From assembly GCF_014083985.1 (NCBI RefSeq), contig NZ_CP046907.1:1902001-1966000 (forward strand): a stretch of 64,000 nt of DNA, written 5' to 3'. Numbering within the stretch: the stretch's first letter is position 1; every line of letters starts with the position of its first letter. This stretch comes from Streptomyces sp. SCUT-3. GTDB lineage: Bacteria > Actinomycetota > Actinomycetes > Streptomycetales > Streptomycetaceae. The notes below the pieces were generated by a model that was not told the DNA's origin, searched no databases, and saw only the letters and a program-made list of their open reading frames with translations. Below, one piece after another: positions 45,416 to 54,046 of this stretch. The translations under genes were made by a program, and so were the position numbers.

Positions 45416-45829
45416 GTGTCCCAGTTCGAAGGCGAGCCCGGGACGAAGGACTTCGTCGAAGTCCGCCTGCCCGCGGCGGGGGCCTACCTGTCGGTGCTGC
45501 GTACGGCGACCGCCGGTCTCGCGGCCCGGTTGGACTTCACCCTCGACGAGATCGAAGACCTGCGCATCGCCGTCGACGAGGCGTGCGCCATCCTGCTTCA
45601 GCAGGCCGTGCCGGGCAGCGTGCTGTCCTGCGTGTTCCGGCTGGTCGGCGACTCCCTGCGGGTCACCGTCTCCGCACCGACCACGGACGGCCGGGCGCCG
45701 GAGCGCGACACCTTCGCCTGGACGGTGCTCTCCGCGCTGGCCGGCGAGGTGGAGTCCACCGTCGACGACGACAAGACGGTCGGCATCAGCCTGCACAAGA
45801 AGCGCGGTGCGGGTCCGGGGCAGGGTTGA
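45416..45829 (+). CDS. prsH: Anti-sigma factor of SigH (RsbW-like)
   Basis: A 137-residue GHKL-fold anti-sigma factor. It starts VSQFEGEPGTKDFVEVRLP at a GTG with GGAGGTGAGG in front. The N-box region reads RIAVDEACAILLQQAV: the Asn usual for Mg-ATP binding in SpoIIAB/RsbW is not evident, so kinase activity is uncertain. It lies 41 bases upstream of the sigma factor gene. In S. coelicolor the same pair (ushX/prsH and sigH) governs osmotic stress response and septation; the symbol is assigned by synteny and similarity. Confidence 0.8.
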   Translation: MSQFEGEPGTKDFVEVRLPAAGAYLSVLRTATAGLAARLDFTLDEIEDLRIAVDEACAILLQQAVPGSVLSCVFRLVGDSLRVTVSAPTTDGRAPERDTFAWTVLSALAGEVESTVDDDKTVGISLHKKRGAGPGQG

Positions 45830-45870
45830 GGAGCCGAGTCCGTGCGACCGTATGGGAACGGGGGATCGCC

Positions 45871-46893
45871 GTGAGTGACGTGGAAGGCAGCGCACCGGTG
45901 GTGCGGAGCCGCACCGTGCCCGCCCAGCCCCCCGCGGCCGGGGAGGCGTCGCGGCCCCGGCCCCGCCCGTCGGAGCCCAGGAGCCCGGTGGACCCGGTGG
46001 ACCCGATGGAGCTGATCGAACCGGTGGAAGCCGTGGACGACACGATCCCCGCGGAGCCGGCGGAGGAGCACGGGGCCGACGACGGGCACCACGCCCCCGA
46101 GGTGCGGGCCGGGCACGACGGGCGCGCGGACCGGGCCGCCGCGGAGCGGGCCAGGGCGCGCGAGCTGTTCGTGGAACTGGCCTCGCTGCCCCCGGGCTCC
46201 CCCGAGCGGGCCGAGGTGCGCGACCGCCTGGTGCGCATGCACCTGCCGCTGGTGGAGCACCTGGCCCGCCGCTTCCGCAACCGGGGCGAGCCGCTGGACG
46301 ACCTGACCCAGGTCGCCACCATCGGGCTGATCAAGTCGGTGGACCGGTTCGACGTGGACCGGGGCGTGGAGTTCTCGACCTACGCCACCCCCACCGTGGT
46401 CGGCGAGATCAAGCGGCACTTCCGCGACAAGGGCTGGGCGGTGCGGGTGCCGCGCCGCCTCCAGGAGCTGCGGCTGTCGCTGACCAACGCCACCGGCGAG
46501 CTGTCCCAGCGCCACGGCCGCGCGCCGACCGTGCACGAGCTGGCCGAGCACCTGCACATCTCCGAGGAGGAGGTGCTCGAGGGCCTGGAGTCGGCGAACG
46601 CCTACAGCACGCTGTCGCTGGACGTGCCGGACACCGACGACGAGTCGCCGGCCGTGGCCGACACCCTGGGCGCGGAGGACGACGCCCTGGAGGGCGTGGA
46701 GTACCGCGAGTCGCTCAAGCCGCTGCTGGAGCAGCTGCCGCCGCGGGAGAAGAAGATCCTGCTGCTGCGCTTCTTCGGCAACATGACCCAGTCGCAGATC
46801 GCCCAGGAGGTGGGCATCTCGCAGATGCACGTCTCCCGGCTGCTGGCCCGCACCCTGGCCCAGCTGCGGGACAGGCTGCTGGTCGACGAGTAG
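45871..46893 (+). CDS. sigH: Stress/development sigma factor SigH (SigB/SigF family)
   Basis: A 340-residue group 3 sigma factor with an N-terminal Pro/Glu-rich extension of about 100 residues. Region 2 reads LVEHLARRFRNRGEPLDD, LTQVATIGLIKSVDRFD; region 3 is TGELSQRHGRAPTVHELAEH; region 4 has the helix-turn-helix QSQIAQEVGISQMHVSRLL. S. coelicolor SigH is made in several forms by alternative starts and proteolysis, and the long extension here allows the same. GTG start at 45871 after GGGGGATCGCC. The flanking anti-sigma gene and wblE support the identity. Confidence 0.88.
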   Translation: MSDVEGSAPVVRSRTVPAQPPAAGEASRPRPRPSEPRSPVDPVDPMELIEPVEAVDDTIPAEPAEEHGADDGHHAPEVRAGHDGRADRAAAERARARELFVELASLPPGSPERAEVRDRLVRMHLPLVEHLARRFRNRGEPLDDLTQVATIGLIKSVDRFDVDRGVEFSTYATPTVVGEIKRHFRDKGWAVRVPRRLQELRLSLTNATGELSQRHGRAPTVHELAEHLHISEEEVLEGLESANAYSTLSLDVPDTDDESPAVADTLGAEDDALEGVEYRESLKPLLEQLPPREKKILLLRFFGNMTQSQIAQEVGISQMHVSRLLARTLAQLRDRLLVDE

Positions 46894-46912
46894 CCGGCCG
46901 GCCGCGGCCGGG

Positions 46913-47443
46913 TCACCGGTCGCGGCGGCGGGGGTCCCCGGACCTCCCCGGCTTCCCGGGCTTCCCGGAGGAGCCGGACCTCCCCCGCGAGCCGGAGGCC
47001 CCGGAGTCCCCGGACGCGGCGGAGGCCCTGGCCGCCTCGGACTCGTCCAGCGCCTGTGTGGTCGCCGGGTGCATCAGCAGTACGAGGCCGGCCACGGCGG
47101 CGACGCCGAGCACGATCCCGCCGGACGCCATGGCGCCGCCCGCGGTGAACAGGGTCCAGGCGACCGGCAGGGCCATCAGCTGGACGATCAGGGCCGGGCC
47201 CCGGCCCCAGCGGCGGCACTTCCACAGTCCGGCGCAGGCGAGCAGCGGCAGCACCGCCAGGGCCAGCGCGGTCAGTCCGCCGGCCTCGGCCTGGGCGGGG
47301 CGGTCGGGGTGGCCGATCAGCCCCATCACCAGCATCCACACGCCCCACGCGGCGAGCACCGCGCCCTCGGCCGCGGCGAGCAGCACCACTGCGGTCAGCG
47401 TGGCGGGACGGGGCCTGGGCTGCTGTCTCTGCGTAGCGCTCAC
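46913..47443 (-). CDS. Integral membrane protein
   Basis: A 176-residue protein with four transmembrane segments (AVVLLAAAEGAVLAAWGVWM, LTALALAVLPLLACAGLW, LIVQLMALPVAWTLFTAG, GGIVLGVAAVAGLVLLM) and a 40-residue Ser/Gly/Lys/Arg-rich cytoplasmic tail. It is a conserved hypothetical of Streptomyces and I know of no function. It is convergent with sigH, 19 bases from its stop, and divergent from the lipid kinase gene across 59 bases. GTG start. Confidence 0.85.
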   Translation of the reverse strand: MSATQRQQPRPRPATLTAVVLLAAAEGAVLAAWGVWMLVMGLIGHPDRPAQAEAGGLTALALAVLPLLACAGLWKCRRWGRGPALIVQLMALPVAWTLFTAGGAMASGGIVLGVAAVAGLVLLMHPATTQALDESEAARASAASGDSGASGSRGRSGSSGKPGKPGRSGDPRRRDR

Positions 47444-47502
47444 GTCCGAAAGCGTAGCCCGGTTCCACGGGGTGGGCCGTCCGGGTGGTTACCCTTCCTG
47501 TC

Positions 47503-48483
47503 ATGCGTGCCCTCCTTGTGGTCAACCCGGCAGCCACCACCACCAGTGCGCGGACCCGCGACGTGCTCATCCACGCGCTCGCCAGCGACCTCAAGCTGGA
47601 GGTGGCCGCGACCGAGCACCGGGGGCACGCCAGGGAGCTGGCCCGCAGGGCGGCGCAGGACCGGGACGTCGAGCTGGTCGTCGCGCTCGGCGGCGACGGC
47701 ACCGTCAACGAGGTGGCCAACGGGCTGCTGCACGACGGGCCGGACCCGGAGGGACTGCCGCGGCTGGCCGTGGTCCCGGGGGGCAGTACCAACGTCTTCG
47801 CCCGCGCCCTGGGCCTGCCGAACCACCCGGTGGAGGCGACCGGGGTCCTCCTGGACGCCCTGCGGGAGGGGCGCGAGCGCACGGTCGGCCTGGGCCTGGC
47901 CTCGGGGACCCCCGGCTCCGAGGACGAAGGGGTGCCCGCCCGCTGGTTCACCTTCTGTGCGGGCCTGGGGTTCGACGCCGGGGTGGTGGGGCGCGTGGAG
48001 CAGCAGCGCGAGCGCGGCAGGCGTTCGACGCACGCCCTCTACGTGCGCCAGGTGCTGCGGCAGTTCGCCGGGGAGGAGCACCGCCGGCACGGCACGATAT
48101 CGGTGCACCGCCCGGGCGGGTCGGGGGGTGCGGAGGTGGTTCCCGACCTGGCGCTGGCGGTGGTCTGCAACACCTCGCCGTGGACGTTCCTGGGCAACCG
48201 GCCGATCTACGCGACCCCCAGGGCCTCCTTCGACACCGGCCTCGACCTGCTGGGACTCACCCGCCTGTCCCCCACTGCGGTGGCCCGGTACGGCACCCAG
48301 TTGCTGATGTCCTCGCCGGAGCGGGGGCCGCACGGCCGGCACGCTCTTTCCCTGCACGACCTGAGCGAGTTCACCTTGCAATCGCAGGTGCCACTGCCCT
48401 TTCAGGTGGACGGTGACCACCTGGGACTGCGAACCAGCGTGAACTTCACAGGCGTACGCCGTGCACTGCGTGTGATTGTGTAA
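47503..48483 (+). CDS. Diacylglycerol kinase-family lipid kinase
   Basis: A 326-residue DAGK catalytic-domain protein (DgkB/YegS group). It shows LLVVNPAATTTSARTRDVL, the nucleotide motif VVALGGDGTVNEVANGLL and LAVVPGGSTNVFARALGLP, then the C-terminal beta-sandwich. It probably phosphorylates diacylglycerol or a related lipid at the membrane surface. The ATG at 47503 was chosen; TACCCT lies about 10 bases upstream, so the mRNA may be leaderless. Confidence 0.9.
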   Translation: MRALLVVNPAATTTSARTRDVLIHALASDLKLEVAATEHRGHARELARRAAQDRDVELVVALGGDGTVNEVANGLLHDGPDPEGLPRLAVVPGGSTNVFARALGLPNHPVEATGVLLDALREGRERTVGLGLASGTPGSEDEGVPARWFTFCAGLGFDAGVVGRVEQQRERGRRSTHALYVRQVLRQFAGEEHRRHGTISVHRPGGSGGAEVVPDLALAVVCNTSPWTFLGNRPIYATPRASFDTGLDLLGLTRLSPTAVARYGTQLLMSSPERGPHGRHALSLHDLSEFTLQSQVPLPFQVDGDHLGLRTSVNFTGVRRALRVIV

Positions 48484-48785
48484 GTAGAAGGGCCGAAAGT
48501 CCTTCCACTCGAACGCATAGTCTGTCCTCCACCCCATGGAAGTATGGCTGTGACCTAAGCGACACCAATGAATCCAAAAAAACTTCCTGGAAGGGGTTGT
48601 ATCCAACACCCAGGTTTGCGAGTCTCTTCTTGGCGATCGGAGCGGCCCGCAGGACAGGGCCCCGAGAGAGCCGATCCTCCTCAATCAAGCGGGACCACAC
48701 CCGGATTTCCGGGCGTCGGCCCCTCTCTTCGTGGAGGATTCGTGAAAGCGTTCACATTCACAAGCAACTAGGAGTTGGAGCAGTT
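48484..48785 (+). promoter_or_regulatory. Long upstream region of wblE
   Basis: 302 bases without a convincing gene, less GC-rich than the average here. It starts with a short imperfect hairpin (GAAGG...CCTTC) that may end the lipid kinase transcript, and includes an AAAAAAA run near 48574. GGAG sits 7 bases before the wblE ATG. Multiple wblE promoters are plausible but no hexamer pair stands out. Confidence 0.45.
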
Positions 48786-49043
48786 ATGGACTGGCGCCAC
48801 CGCGCTGTTTGCCGCGAGGAAGACCCCGAGCTCTTCTTCCCCATCGGCAACACCGGTCCTGCACTGCTGCAGATCGAGGAAGCCAAGGCCGTCTGCCGGC
48901 GTTGCCCGGTGATGGACCAGTGCCTGCAGTGGGCGTTGGAGACCGGACAGGACGCCGGTGTGTGGGGTGGCCTCAGCGAGGACGAGCGTCGCGCCATGAA
49001 GCGCCGCGCCGCCCGCAACCGGGCGCGCAACGCCACCGCCTGA
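48786..49043 (+). CDS. wblE: WhiB-family iron-sulfur regulator WblE
   Basis: An 85-residue WhiB-like protein with the four [4Fe-4S] cysteines (Cys9, Cys37, Cys40, Cys46), the G-V-W-G-G turn (residues 58-62) and a basic C-terminal tail (RRAMKRRAARNRARN) for DNA contact. The short N-terminus MDWRHRAVCREEDPELFFP is that of WblE/WhiB1-type proteins, which bind region 4 of the principal sigma factor and respond to NO or oxygen. The position beside the lipid kinase and the PdtaS-like kinase matches the S. coelicolor wblE locus. Confidence 0.93.
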   Translation: MDWRHRAVCREEDPELFFPIGNTGPALLQIEEAKAVCRRCPVMDQCLQWALETGQDAGVWGGLSEDERRAMKRRAARNRARNATA

Positions 49044-49161
49044 TCCACAGGCTTTCCGGGCAGGGCCCCGGGGGTGACGGGAGACCGTCGCCGCCGCCGC
49101 GGCCCCGCCCGCCCCGAGCCGCAGCGCGCAGGTCCCCCGCCGCGCAGCATTCGACACCGCA

Positions 49162-49198
49162 CGGAACGCCCCCGGCCCCACAGGCCGGGGGCGTTCCG
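49162..49198. terminator. Bidirectional terminator between wblE and the kinase gene
   Basis: Perfect 16-bp stem (49162-49177 with 49183-49198). Two exact tandem copies of the 14-mer GCATTGCGGGGGCC follow at 49198-49211 and 49212-49225. Confidence 0.85.
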
Positions 49199-49275
49199 CA
49201 TTGCGGGGGCCGCATTGCGGGGGCCGCTGGGGACGTCGCAGGGGGCCGCCGCGGGGGCTTGTCCCCGCGCCCGGG

Positions 49276-50790
49276 TCACTGCTTCTGCTTCGTGGCCCCC
49301 GCCGGGATGTCCAGGAGCACCTGGGTGCCGCCGGACTCCGCACGGCGCATGTCGAAGGTGCCGCCCAGCTCCCCCACCACCAGGGTCCGCACGATCTGCA
49401 GGCCGAGGTTGCCGGCCCGCTGCGGGTCGAACTCCTCCGGCAGCCCGCGGCCGTCGTCGGTGACCGTGATCAGCAGCCGCTCCTGGGACGGCCCGCGCCC
49501 GTCCCGGGGGCTGATGTCGCGGCCCGGCACCCGGCTGCGCACCGCTCCTATCTCCACCGCCCCGCTCTCCCCCGGGCGGAACCCGTGCTCGAGGGCGTTC
49601 TGCAGCAGCTCGGTGAGGACCATCGACAGCGGGGTGGCGGTCTCGGCCGTCAGGATCCCGAAGTGGCCGACCCGGCGTCCGACGACCCGGCCGCCGGGCG
49701 AGAGCTCGGCGACCATCGCCAGCACCCGGTCGGCGATGTCGTCGAACTCCACCCGCTCGTCGAGGTTCTGCGACAGGGTCTCGTGCACGATCGCGATGGA
49801 CCCCACCCGGCGCACCGCCTCCTCCAGGGCCGACCGGGCCCGGTCGTCGTCCATGCGGCGCGCCTGCAGGCGCAGCAGCGCGGCGACGGTCTGGAGGTTG
49901 TTCTTCACCCGGTGGTGGATCTCCCGGATGGTGGCGTCCTTGGTCATCAGCTCGCGCTCGCGGCGCCGCAGTTCGGTGACGTCCCGCAGCAGCACCAGGG
50001 AACCGATGCGGGTGCCCCTCGGCTTGAGCGGGATGGCCCGCAGCTGGATGACGCCGCCGGCCCCCTCCACCTCGGTCTGCCGGGGCGCCCAGCCGCTGGC
50101 GAGCTTGGCCAGCCCCTCGTCCACCGGCCCCCGGGCGGGAGCCAGCTCCGCGGTGGTGTCGCCCAGGTGGTGGCCCACCAGGTCCGAGGCGAGGCCGAGC
50201 CGGTGGTAGGCGGAGAGCGCGTTGGGGCTGGCGTACTGCACGACGCCGTCGGCGTCCAGGCGGATGAGCCCGTCGCCGACCCGCGGGGAGACGTCCATGT
50301 CGGTCTGCTCGGCCGGGTACGGGAAGGCCCCGGCGGCGATCATCTGCGCCAGGTCGGAGGCGCTCTGCAGGTACGTCAGCTCCAGCCGGCTGGGGGTGCG
50401 GACGGTCAGCAGGTTGGTGTTGCGGGCGATGACGCCCAGCACCCGGCCCTCGCGGCGCACCGGGATCGACTCGACCCGCACCGGCACCTCCTCCCGCCAC
50501 TCCGGGTCGCCCTCCCGGACGATCCGCCCCTCGTCGAGGGCGGTGTCCAGCATGGGGCGCCGGCCCCGGGGGACCATGTGGCCGACCATGTCGTCCTGGT
50601 AGGAGGTGGGCCCGGTGTTGGGCCGCATCTGGGCCACCGAGACGTACCGCGTCCCGTCGCTGGTCGGCACCCACAGCACGAGGTCCGCGAAGGACAGGTC
50701 CGAGAGCAGCTGCCACTCCGAGACGAGCAGGTGCAGCCACTCCAGGTCGGATTCGGACAGATCGGTGTGCTGGTGCACGAGATCGTTCAT
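49276..50790 (-). CDS. PdtaS-like sensor histidine kinase
   Basis: A 504-residue soluble kinase. An N-terminal GAF-like domain (LVSEWQLLSDLSFADLVLWV) and a PAS domain (GLIRLDADGVVQYASPNAL, RIGSLVLLRDVTELRRRER) are followed by a HisKA_2 phospho-acceptor (REIHHRVKNNLQTVAALLRL) and a GHKL domain (LTELLQNALEHGFRPGE, TDDGRGLPEEF). This is the architecture of mycobacterial PdtaS, which pairs with an ANTAR-type RNA-binding regulator encoded elsewhere. No transmembrane segment. Start at the ATG at 50790; a GTG three codons upstream is possible. Confidence 0.9.
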   Translation of the reverse strand: MNDLVHQHTDLSESDLEWLHLLVSEWQLLSDLSFADLVLWVPTSDGTRYVSVAQMRPNTGPTSYQDDMVGHMVPRGRRPMLDTALDEGRIVREGDPEWREEVPVRVESIPVRREGRVLGVIARNTNLLTVRTPSRLELTYLQSASDLAQMIAAGAFPYPAEQTDMDVSPRVGDGLIRLDADGVVQYASPNALSAYHRLGLASDLVGHHLGDTTAELAPARGPVDEGLAKLASGWAPRQTEVEGAGGVIQLRAIPLKPRGTRIGSLVLLRDVTELRRRERELMTKDATIREIHHRVKNNLQTVAALLRLQARRMDDDRARSALEEAVRRVGSIAIVHETLSQNLDERVEFDDIADRVLAMVAELSPGGRVVGRRVGHFGILTAETATPLSMVLTELLQNALEHGFRPGESGAVEIGAVRSRVPGRDISPRDGRGPSQERLLITVTDDGRGLPEEFDPQRAGNLGLQIVRTLVVGELGGTFDMRRAESGGTQVLLDIPAGATKQKQ

Positions 50791-51272
50791 CGAGGGCACA
50801 CCCGGAGCGTACCCGGGGAAGCCGCGCCCCCTCACACCTCGGGCCCGGGGGCTGTAGGTTGTACCGCGACCTGGACAACCGGAAATGGTCCAGTCCACAA
50901 TGGTCGGACAACTCCATGGACTTCCGTTCCCACCGCACATGGGGGCGGAGACGAGGCCCGCGACGCTCTCTGCCCTGACTGCGCCCGCGGACCTCATGGT
51001 CGGTCCGGACGGGCCCGGGGACCGCACGCCCCGCCGCCGACGTCCCCCGACGGCAGTCCGGGCTGCGGTGCCGGAAGGGCTGAGGGTCCCTCGCCGGCGC
51101 CGCGGCCCGTGGCACTTCCCCGCCCGTGGCACCTCCCCCGCCCGTGGCTCCCCTCCTCCCCGCAGCGCCGCGCGAGCACGGCACACCCGCGCACCGGCAC
51201 ACCCGCGCCTCCGTCGGCCATGACGCACACGGCGCACACGACTCACACGGCAGCCGTCCACGACGCGCACGA
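50791..51272. promoter_or_regulatory. Intergenic region upstream of the PdtaS-like gene
   Basis: About 480 bases without a convincing gene. Bases 50850-50945 are less GC-rich and hold AATGGTCCAGTCCACA (50884-50899), which agrees with the DasR operator consensus ACTGGTCTAGACCACT at 12 of 16 positions. Bases 51150-51260 are a low-complexity CACGG/ACAC-rich stretch. No other structure seen. Confidence 0.4.
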
Positions 51273-51319
51273 CGGAGGCGGGCGCCGCCGGTGTCCCGCA
51301 CCGGCGGCGCCCGCCTCCG
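51273..51319 (-). terminator. Terminator of the das cluster
   Basis: Perfect 21-bp stem (51273-51293 with 51299-51319) with a 5-base loop, 18 bases beyond the stop of the SIS-domain gene, the last gene of the das transcript. Confidence 0.9.
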
Positions 51320-51337
51320 CGTCCCTGCCCTGCTGCC

Positions 51338-52429
51338 TCAGTGCGTCTCGGTGACCTTGGCCAGGGCGCGCGGCGCGTCGGGGTCCTGGCCGCGGGCCAC
51401 GGTGACCTCGTACGCCAGCCGCTGGAGCGGCAGGATCTCCAGCACCGGCTGGAGCTCCTCGGGTACCCCCGGGGGCAGGACGAAGCCGGCCGACGCGGCC
51501 TCCACCTGTTCGCGCGGGCCGAGGACCACCAGGTCCGCCCCGCGCCCGCGCAGCCTGTCGAGCACCGGCCGGAGGGCCCGGCCGCCCCTGCCGTCGGGGA
51601 CGATCGCGATCACCGGGGAGACGTTGTCCACCATGGCCAGCGGGCCGTGGAGCAGGTCCGCGCCGGAGAACGGGGTGGCCGGGATGTAGGTGGTCTCCAT
51701 CAGCTTCAGCGCCGCCTCGCGGGCGGTCGGATAGCCGTAGCCGCGCGAGGTGAGGACCAGTCGCTGGGCGAAGCGGTAGCGTCCGGCCAGTTCGCGGACC
51801 TCGTCCCGGCGGTCCAGTACCTGCGCGGCCAGTTCCGGGAGCGCCGCGGCGGCCGCGGTGCCGTCCCTGCCGCGCAGGCCCTGCACGAGCAGGTAGAGGG
51901 CGAGCAGCTCGGCGGTGTAGGTCTTGGTGGCCGGCAGCGCCTTCTCCTCGCCGGCCAGGACGTCGACGTGGAACTCGCAGGCCGCGGCCAGCGGCGAGGC
52001 CGGGTTGTTGGTCACCGCGAGGGTGACCGCCCCGGCCCGGCGCGCCGCCTCGGCGGAGGCCACCAGGTCGGGCGAGCCGCCGGACTGGCTGACCGCGACG
52101 AACAGGCAGTCGGTCAGGTCGGGCTCGGCGCCGTACGCGGTGGTGGTGGACATCGAGGCCAGGCCGGCGGGCCTGCCGAGTTCCACCTCGACGAGGTACT
52201 TCGCGTACAGGGCGGCGTTGTCGGAGGTGCCGCGGGCGGCGAACAGGACGAAGCGGGGCCTGCGGGCTGCGATCGCCTCCGCGGTGCGGCGGATCGCGGG
52301 CGCGCCCTCGGTGAGGATGCGGTGCAGCACGGCGGGCTGCTCGGCCATCTCCCCGGCCATGATCCGGCCCGGGCGCGCCCGGTGCGGGTCCGGGCCGGCG
52401 GTCTGCCGGTGCGGGTCGGTTGCGGACAT
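51338..52429 (-). CDS. SIS-domain sugar isomerase/deaminase-like protein
   Basis: A 363-residue protein with two SIS domains, like the isomerase half of glucosamine-6-phosphate synthase (FVLFAARGTSDNAALYAKYL, CLFVAVSQSGGSPDLVA, LVLTSRGYGYPTAREAALKL, PFSGADLLHGPLAMV) and without the glutaminase domain. It most likely acts on amino-sugar phosphates made from imported chitobiose/GlcNAc. Two starts are possible: ATG at 52429 (GAGGAGA upstream) and an in-frame GTG at 52459 that overlaps the preceding stop as GTGA. Last gene of the das operon. Confidence 0.85.
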   Translation of the reverse strand: MSATDPHRQTAGPDPHRARPGRIMAGEMAEQPAVLHRILTEGAPAIRRTAEAIAARRPRFVLFAARGTSDNAALYAKYLVEVELGRPAGLASMSTTTAYGAEPDLTDCLFVAVSQSGGSPDLVASAEAARRAGAVTLAVTNNPASPLAAACEFHVDVLAGEEKALPATKTYTAELLALYLLVQGLRGRDGTAAAAALPELAAQVLDRRDEVRELAGRYRFAQRLVLTSRGYGYPTAREAALKLMETTYIPATPFSGADLLHGPLAMVDNVSPVIAIVPDGRGGRALRPVLDRLRGRGADLVVLGPREQVEAASAGFVLPPGVPEELQPVLEILPLQRLAYEVTVARGQDPDAPRALAKVTETH

Positions 52430-52455
52430 GCCGGTCTCCTCGGGTCGTCGGTCGG

Positions 52456-54039
52456 TCACCGCGGTTCTCCTTCGCCGCCGTGCGGCTGTCCGGTGCGGCC
52501 GGTGATCACCTCGGCCGCCGCGCGCCCGCACACGCGGGCCGCGCCGTGGGTGGCGATGTGCAGGGCGCCCGCGGGCGCGGCCCGGGGCACCCCCATCTCG
52601 ACCACGATCGTGTCGGGGCGCTCCCGCAGCAACGCGGCCACCGTGCGGGCCATCCACCGGTGGCGGTGCAGGTCGCGCACCACGGCCACGGTCCTGCGGC
52701 CCGACGCGGCGGGCAGCACCTGCGCCATCAGGCCGGGCAGGGCTTCCGGCTCCGCCTCCTCGGCGCCGACCCGGCGCACCTCGGTGCCGGGCAGGAGGCG
52801 GTCCAGTTCGGCGGCCACCCCCCAGGGGGTGCCGTCGCCGACGGCGATGTTGGTCACCGGGGTCAGCGCCAGGACGTAGGGGGCGGACCGGACCGGTTCG
52901 AACGGCCGCGCGGCCGTGATCCGCAGGGCCCGCCGGGCGGCGGCCAGGCCGATCCCCTCCCCGTCGCCCTCCTCGGCGCCGTCCCCGGGGTGCGCGGCAG
53001 CCTGCGCGGCGGCCTGCGCGGCGCTCCAGGCGCCCAGGTCACGGACGCGGGCGGCGGCGTCGGCCAGCCGCTCCTCGGCCAGTTCGCCGGTCCGTACCGC
53101 CCGCACCACCGCGTCGCGCAGCCGCAGGACGGTGGCCTCGTCGGCCAGGCCCCCTCCGACGCAGATCGCGTCGGCGCCGGCGGCCAGGGCCAGGACGGTT
53201 CCTCGTTCGATGCCCCAGGTGGCGGAGACCGCCTTCATCTCCATGCCGTCGGTGACGATCAGCCCGTCGTGGCCGAGGCCTCCCTCGGCGACGGGGCGGC
53301 GCAGCAGGTCGTGCAGGACGGCGGGGCTGAGGGTGGCGGGGCGCCCGGGGTCGAGGGCGGGCACGAGGATGTGCGCGCTCATCACCGCCTTGGCGCCGGC
53401 CGCGACCGCGGCGGCGAAGGGGACGAGCTCGCGCGAGCGCAGGGTCTCCGGGTCGGCGAGGACGCTCGGCAGGGCGTGGTGGGAGTCCACCGAGGTGTCG
53501 CCGTGGCCGGGGAAGTGCTTGGCGCAGGCGGCCACGCCCGCCGCCTGGAGTCCCTCGACCCAGGCGGCGGTGTGCCGGGCGACCAGTTGCGGGTCGGAGC
53601 CGAAGGAGCGCACGCCGATCACCGGGTTGCGCGGGTCGGAGTTGACGTCGGCCGAGGGGGCCCAGTCGAGGGTGACGCCGCAGGCCGCGAGCATGCGGCC
53701 GAGCTCGCGGGCCACGGCGCGGGTCAGGTGGGGGTCGTCGACGGCGCCCAGGGCGAGGTTGCCGGGGAAGGAGGAGCCGGTGCCGGCCTCCAGCCGGGTG
53801 ACGTCACCGCCCTCCTCGTCGGCGGCGACGATGAGTTCGGGCTGTTCGGCGCGCAGCCGCGCGGTGAGGGCGGCCAGCTGCTCGGGGCGGTCGATGTTGC
53901 GGGCGAACAGGGCGACGGCGCCCAGGCCCTCGCCGATCCGCCGCAGCAGCCAGTCCGGGGCGGTGGTGCCGTGGAAGCCGGGCTGCAGGACGGTGAGCGC
54001 GTCGCGGGTGAGTGTGTCGACGGGTGCGGTGGTGGTCAT
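52456..54039 (-). CDS. GH3 beta-N-acetylhexosaminidase
   Basis: A 527-residue glycoside hydrolase family 3 enzyme of the NagZ type. It shows LIVAADEEGGDVTRLE, the catalytic motif AKHFPGHGDTSVDSH and the nucleophile segment GLIVTDGMEMKAVS. No signal peptide is visible, so it should cleave imported N,N'-diacetylchitobiose or muropeptide-derived GlcNAc in the cytoplasm. A C-terminal extension of about 150 residues follows the catalytic domain. It starts 7 bases after dasC. In S. coelicolor the gene in this position is known as dasD. Confidence 0.9.
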   Translation of the reverse strand: MTTTAPVDTLTRDALTVLQPGFHGTTAPDWLLRRIGEGLGAVALFARNIDRPEQLAALTARLRAEQPELIVAADEEGGDVTRLEAGTGSSFPGNLALGAVDDPHLTRAVARELGRMLAACGVTLDWAPSADVNSDPRNPVIGVRSFGSDPQLVARHTAAWVEGLQAAGVAACAKHFPGHGDTSVDSHHALPSVLADPETLRSRELVPFAAAVAAGAKAVMSAHILVPALDPGRPATLSPAVLHDLLRRPVAEGGLGHDGLIVTDGMEMKAVSATWGIERGTVLALAAGADAICVGGGLADEATVLRLRDAVVRAVRTGELAEERLADAAARVRDLGAWSAAQAAAQAAAHPGDGAEEGDGEGIGLAAARRALRITAARPFEPVRSAPYVLALTPVTNIAVGDGTPWGVAAELDRLLPGTEVRRVGAEEAEPEALPGLMAQVLPAASGRRTVAVVRDLHRHRWMARTVAALLRERPDTIVVEMGVPRAAPAGALHIATHGAARVCGRAAAEVITGRTGQPHGGEGEPR

Positions 54040-54046
54040 CGGCGCG

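Noticed and set aside
48446-48700. 84-codon minus-strand frame upstream of wblE
   Set aside because: Overlaps the end of the lipid kinase gene antisense, no ribosome-binding site, no domain; left as part of the wblE upstream region.
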